This document shows, piece after piece, positions 16,265-18,177 of a stretch of DNA of 18,177 nt. The notes beneath the pieces are model-generated. The model had not been told where the DNA came from, searched no databases, and worked only from the letters and a program-made list of their open reading frames with translations. Position 1 is the stretch's first letter; every line of letters begins with the position of its first letter. The DNA is taken from the NCBI GenBank assembly GCA_031274565.1, contig JAISPY010000245.1, positions 1 to 18,177 on the forward strand, read 5' to 3'. The position numbers and the translations under genes are program-made. The stretch is from Treponema sp. (lineage in GTDB: Bacteria > Spirochaetota > Spirochaetia > Treponematales > Breznakiellaceae).

Positions 16265-18177
16265 ATGAATACCTTATCCCTTCCTTTATGTTCAAGTCAA
16301 ACATTTTTGAGCCGCGTTGTGGCTTCCCCGAGGATGCGCGAGGCCCTTGCAGCGTTTACCCAGGGTCGGTTTCCCCTGGAAATCGAGGCGGTAGAAGGAT
16401 CCCTGGGGGCCATCCTCCTCTCCTGGATCTCCAAAACCAAAACCGGTCCCTTCCTGGTGGTGGTCCCCACGGAAACCGATGCCGCGCATCTGGCCGCAGA
16501 CCTGCAGACCCTCGATACCCCTGGGCTGGTGTTTCCCTGGTGGGGAGCCTTGCCCTACCAGGAGATAGCCCCCCATTCCGCGGTGTTCGGTGAGCGGACC
16601 AAGGTCCTGAGCCTCTTAGCCGCGGGGAAATATTCCCCGAAACCCGACGCTCCTCTGGTTATAGCCTCCCAGCGGGCCTTTCTCAGCCCGGTCCCGTCTC
16701 TGGATTACCTGAGCAGCCTCCTCATCCCCCTAAAACCCGGGGACACCCTGGACACCGCCGTACTTGCAGCAACGCTGGTACACTACGGCTATATCCGGGT
16801 CCCTAAGGTACAGGTTCACGGCGAATTCGCCCTCCGCGGGGAGGTGCTGGACATCCTCATGGGCGGGGATGACCAGGCCTATCGCATCTTATTCGACTTT
16901 AACCGCGTGGAATCCATAAAACGCTTCGACCCCTTGGATCAATGCGGCCTTGACCCTATCTTCTTCCTTCTGCTCCGTCCTTTTACCAGTCCTGATCACT
17001 TTTTGGGGAGCCGTTCCGATGCACGGAAACTGAGTACGCTCCCGCTCGAAACCAAGCCGGCCCCGGGGGGACCAGAAAGTATACTCGCCTATTTTGAGGG
17101 GGGGACGGTTTGGTTTGTGGACAAGGAGCGGCTGGAGCATGCCCAGGAACCGCTGGAACGGGAATGTCGTTCCTTGTATGCCAAGGCCCGCAGGGAACGG
17201 GAGGTTCCCACGCCGGAAGCGGTCCTCCTTAATTTTGAGGACCTGGTGCGGCGCAGTCCCCGGCGGGTTTCCTTTATGAGCATGAAAGGCCGGGGGGAGG
17301 CCGGGGCGCTCAGGCTTTCCCTGGCCGGGGAGCCGCCCCGGAGCTTTTTCGGTAATGTCAATTACCTAAAAGAAGAATTCGCCGCGCTGATTAAGGAGCA
17401 ATGGACGATCCTGGTGGCCGCGGAATCAGAGGTGCAGGCTGGCCGCATACGGGAGCTGTTGCAGGAGTATCCCCCCATTGCCGTAACCTGCCTGCCCCTT
17501 TCCGCAGGCTTTGCCCTGCCGGATAGTAAGCTCATGGTGGTGCAGGAAAACGAGATCTTCGGCAGACGAAAGCGGATCCCCCGCTCATTGAAAACCGTCC
17601 GCAGCGCGGCCATCGACACCTTTGTAGAACTCAACCCCGGAGATTTCGTGGTCCATGTGAACTACGGTATCGGCCGTTTCAAGGGGATCGAGCGGATTCG
17701 GGCCTTGGGGCACGAGCGGGACTACATCAAGCTCGAATACGCCGGGGAGGAATTCGTTTTTGTCCCAATCGAGCAGGTCAACCTGGTACAGCGGTACATC
17801 GGGAACGAGGGAAGTCCCCCAAGGCTGGACAAGCTCGGTTCCAAATCCTGGGAAAACCGGAAGGGACGGGTCAAACAATCGGTAGAAGATATCGCGGAAA
17901 AGCTCATCGCCCTCTATTCCAAGCGTAAAACCGCCCAGGGCTTTGCGTTCCCTAAGGACACCGAATGGCAGACCATGTTCGAGGCGGCTTTTCCCTTTGA
18001 GGAAACCGAGGATCAGCTCCGCTGCGTGGAGGAGATCAAGGCGGATATGGAAAGCCCGCATCCCATGGATAGGCTGGTCTGCGGGGACGTGGGTTACGGT
18101 AAGACCGAAGTAGCGGTCCGGGCCTGTTTCAAGGCCATCATGGGGGGCAAACAGGCGGCGTTCCTGGCGCCTACCAC
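16265..18177 (+). CDS. mfd: Transcription-repair coupling factor Mfd (3' end outside the window)
   Basis: The first 637 codons of Mfd, the translocase that dislodges RNA polymerase stalled at lesions and recruits UvrA. The N-terminal UvrB-homology module shows VFPWWGALPYQEIAPHS and VFGERTKVLSLL. The RNA-polymerase-interacting (CarD-like) domain lies at about 455-520, with NPGDFVVHVNYGIGRFKGIE and KLEYAGEEFVFVPIEQ. The translocase Walker A (GDVGYGKTEVA) is near the window edge. The rest of the motor and the C-terminal domain are cut off. ATG 16265 is the likely start (MNTLSLPLCSS), though no good Shine-Dalgarno precedes it. It is divergent from the exported-protein cluster. No frameshift was seen in the part present. 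Confidence 0.96.
   Translation, partial: MNTLSLPLCSSQTFLSRVVASPRMREALAAFTQGRFPLEIEAVEGSLGAILLSWISKTKTGPFLVVVPTETDAAHLAADLQTLDTPGLVFPWWGALPYQEIAPHSAVFGERTKVLSLLAAGKYSPKPDAPLVIASQRAFLSPVPSLDYLSSLLIPLKPGDTLDTAVLAATLVHYGYIRVPKVQVHGEFALRGEVLDILMGGDDQAYRILFDFNRVESIKRFDPLDQCGLDPIFFLLLRPFTSPDHFLGSRSDARKLSTLPLETKPAPGGPESILAYFEGGTVWFVDKERLEHAQEPLERECRSLYAKARREREVPTPEAVLLNFEDLVRRSPRRVSFMSMKGRGEAGALRLSLAGEPPRSFFGNVNYLKEEFAALIKEQWTILVAAESEVQAGRIRELLQEYPPIAVTCLPLSAGFALPDSKLMVVQENEIFGRRKRIPRSLKTVRSAAIDTFVELNPGDFVVHVNYGIGRFKGIERIRALGHERDYIKLEYAGEEFVFVPIEQVNLVQRYIGNEGSPPRLDKLGSKSWENRKGRVKQSVEDIAEKLIALYSKRKTAQGFAFPKDTEWQTMFEAAFPFEETEDQLRCVEEIKADMESPHPMDRLVCGDVGYGKTEVAVRACFKAIMGGKQAAFLAPT

Overview
The window is a chromosomal stretch of a spirochaete, most likely of the Treponema lineage. 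Three things suggest this: the order mltG-like, dnaG, rpoD, zinc-ribbon gene, which matches my recollection of Treponema pallidum; a pseudo-receiver/PilZ protein of a type I associate with treponemes; and fairly high GC with strong Shine-Dalgarno sites. The carbamoyl-phosphate synthase gene and two hemerythrins would suit a free-living or gut-dwelling treponeme better than a host-restricted pathogen. Species cannot be fixed from the sequence alone.

Left end (1-1849): AT-rich DNA carries the 5' end of a minus-strand gene that runs off the window, with its own near-consensus sigma-70 promoter. Next comes a decayed tyrosine recombinase (N-terminus missing, one in-frame stop, one frameshift) that abuts the 3' end of carA. 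Two paralogous bacteriohemerythrin genes (1986-2966), divergent from carA, follow. Then come uvrB (3021-5036), a promoter, tRNA-Thr(UGU), tRNA-Tyr(GUA) and a strong intrinsic terminator.

Middle (5460-12664): genes on the plus strand encode a cysteine-cluster protein, a metallo-beta-lactamase-fold hydrolase, a possible 44-residue small ORF, MltG, DnaG, RpoD and a coiled-coil/C4 zinc-ribbon protein. dnaG and rpoD overlap by 4 bases. This is a variant of the classical macromolecular-synthesis operon, with mltG in the place often held by rpsU. Beyond it lies an unassigned 174-base segment that can fold into a long interrupted hairpin, followed by the RNase P RNA gene, whose P1 helix and U-tract appear to double as its terminator.

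Right end (13469-18177): a minus-strand cluster encodes an exported protein of unknown function, a pseudo-receiver/PilZ protein and an AEC-family permease. Divergent from it is mfd, cut by the window edge. The shared intergenic region holds three spaced ATGGTT repeats and a perfect 12-base palindrome.

The genes serve core functions: replication priming, housekeeping transcription, excision and transcription-coupled repair (UvrB, Mfd), tRNA processing, peptidoglycan tailoring, pyrimidine/arginine precursor synthesis and oxygen handling. I saw no CRISPR array, complete mobile element or recognisable defence system. The least explained parts are the structured segment before rnpB, the small ORF before mltG, and the PilZ protein that departs from the c-di-GMP consensus.
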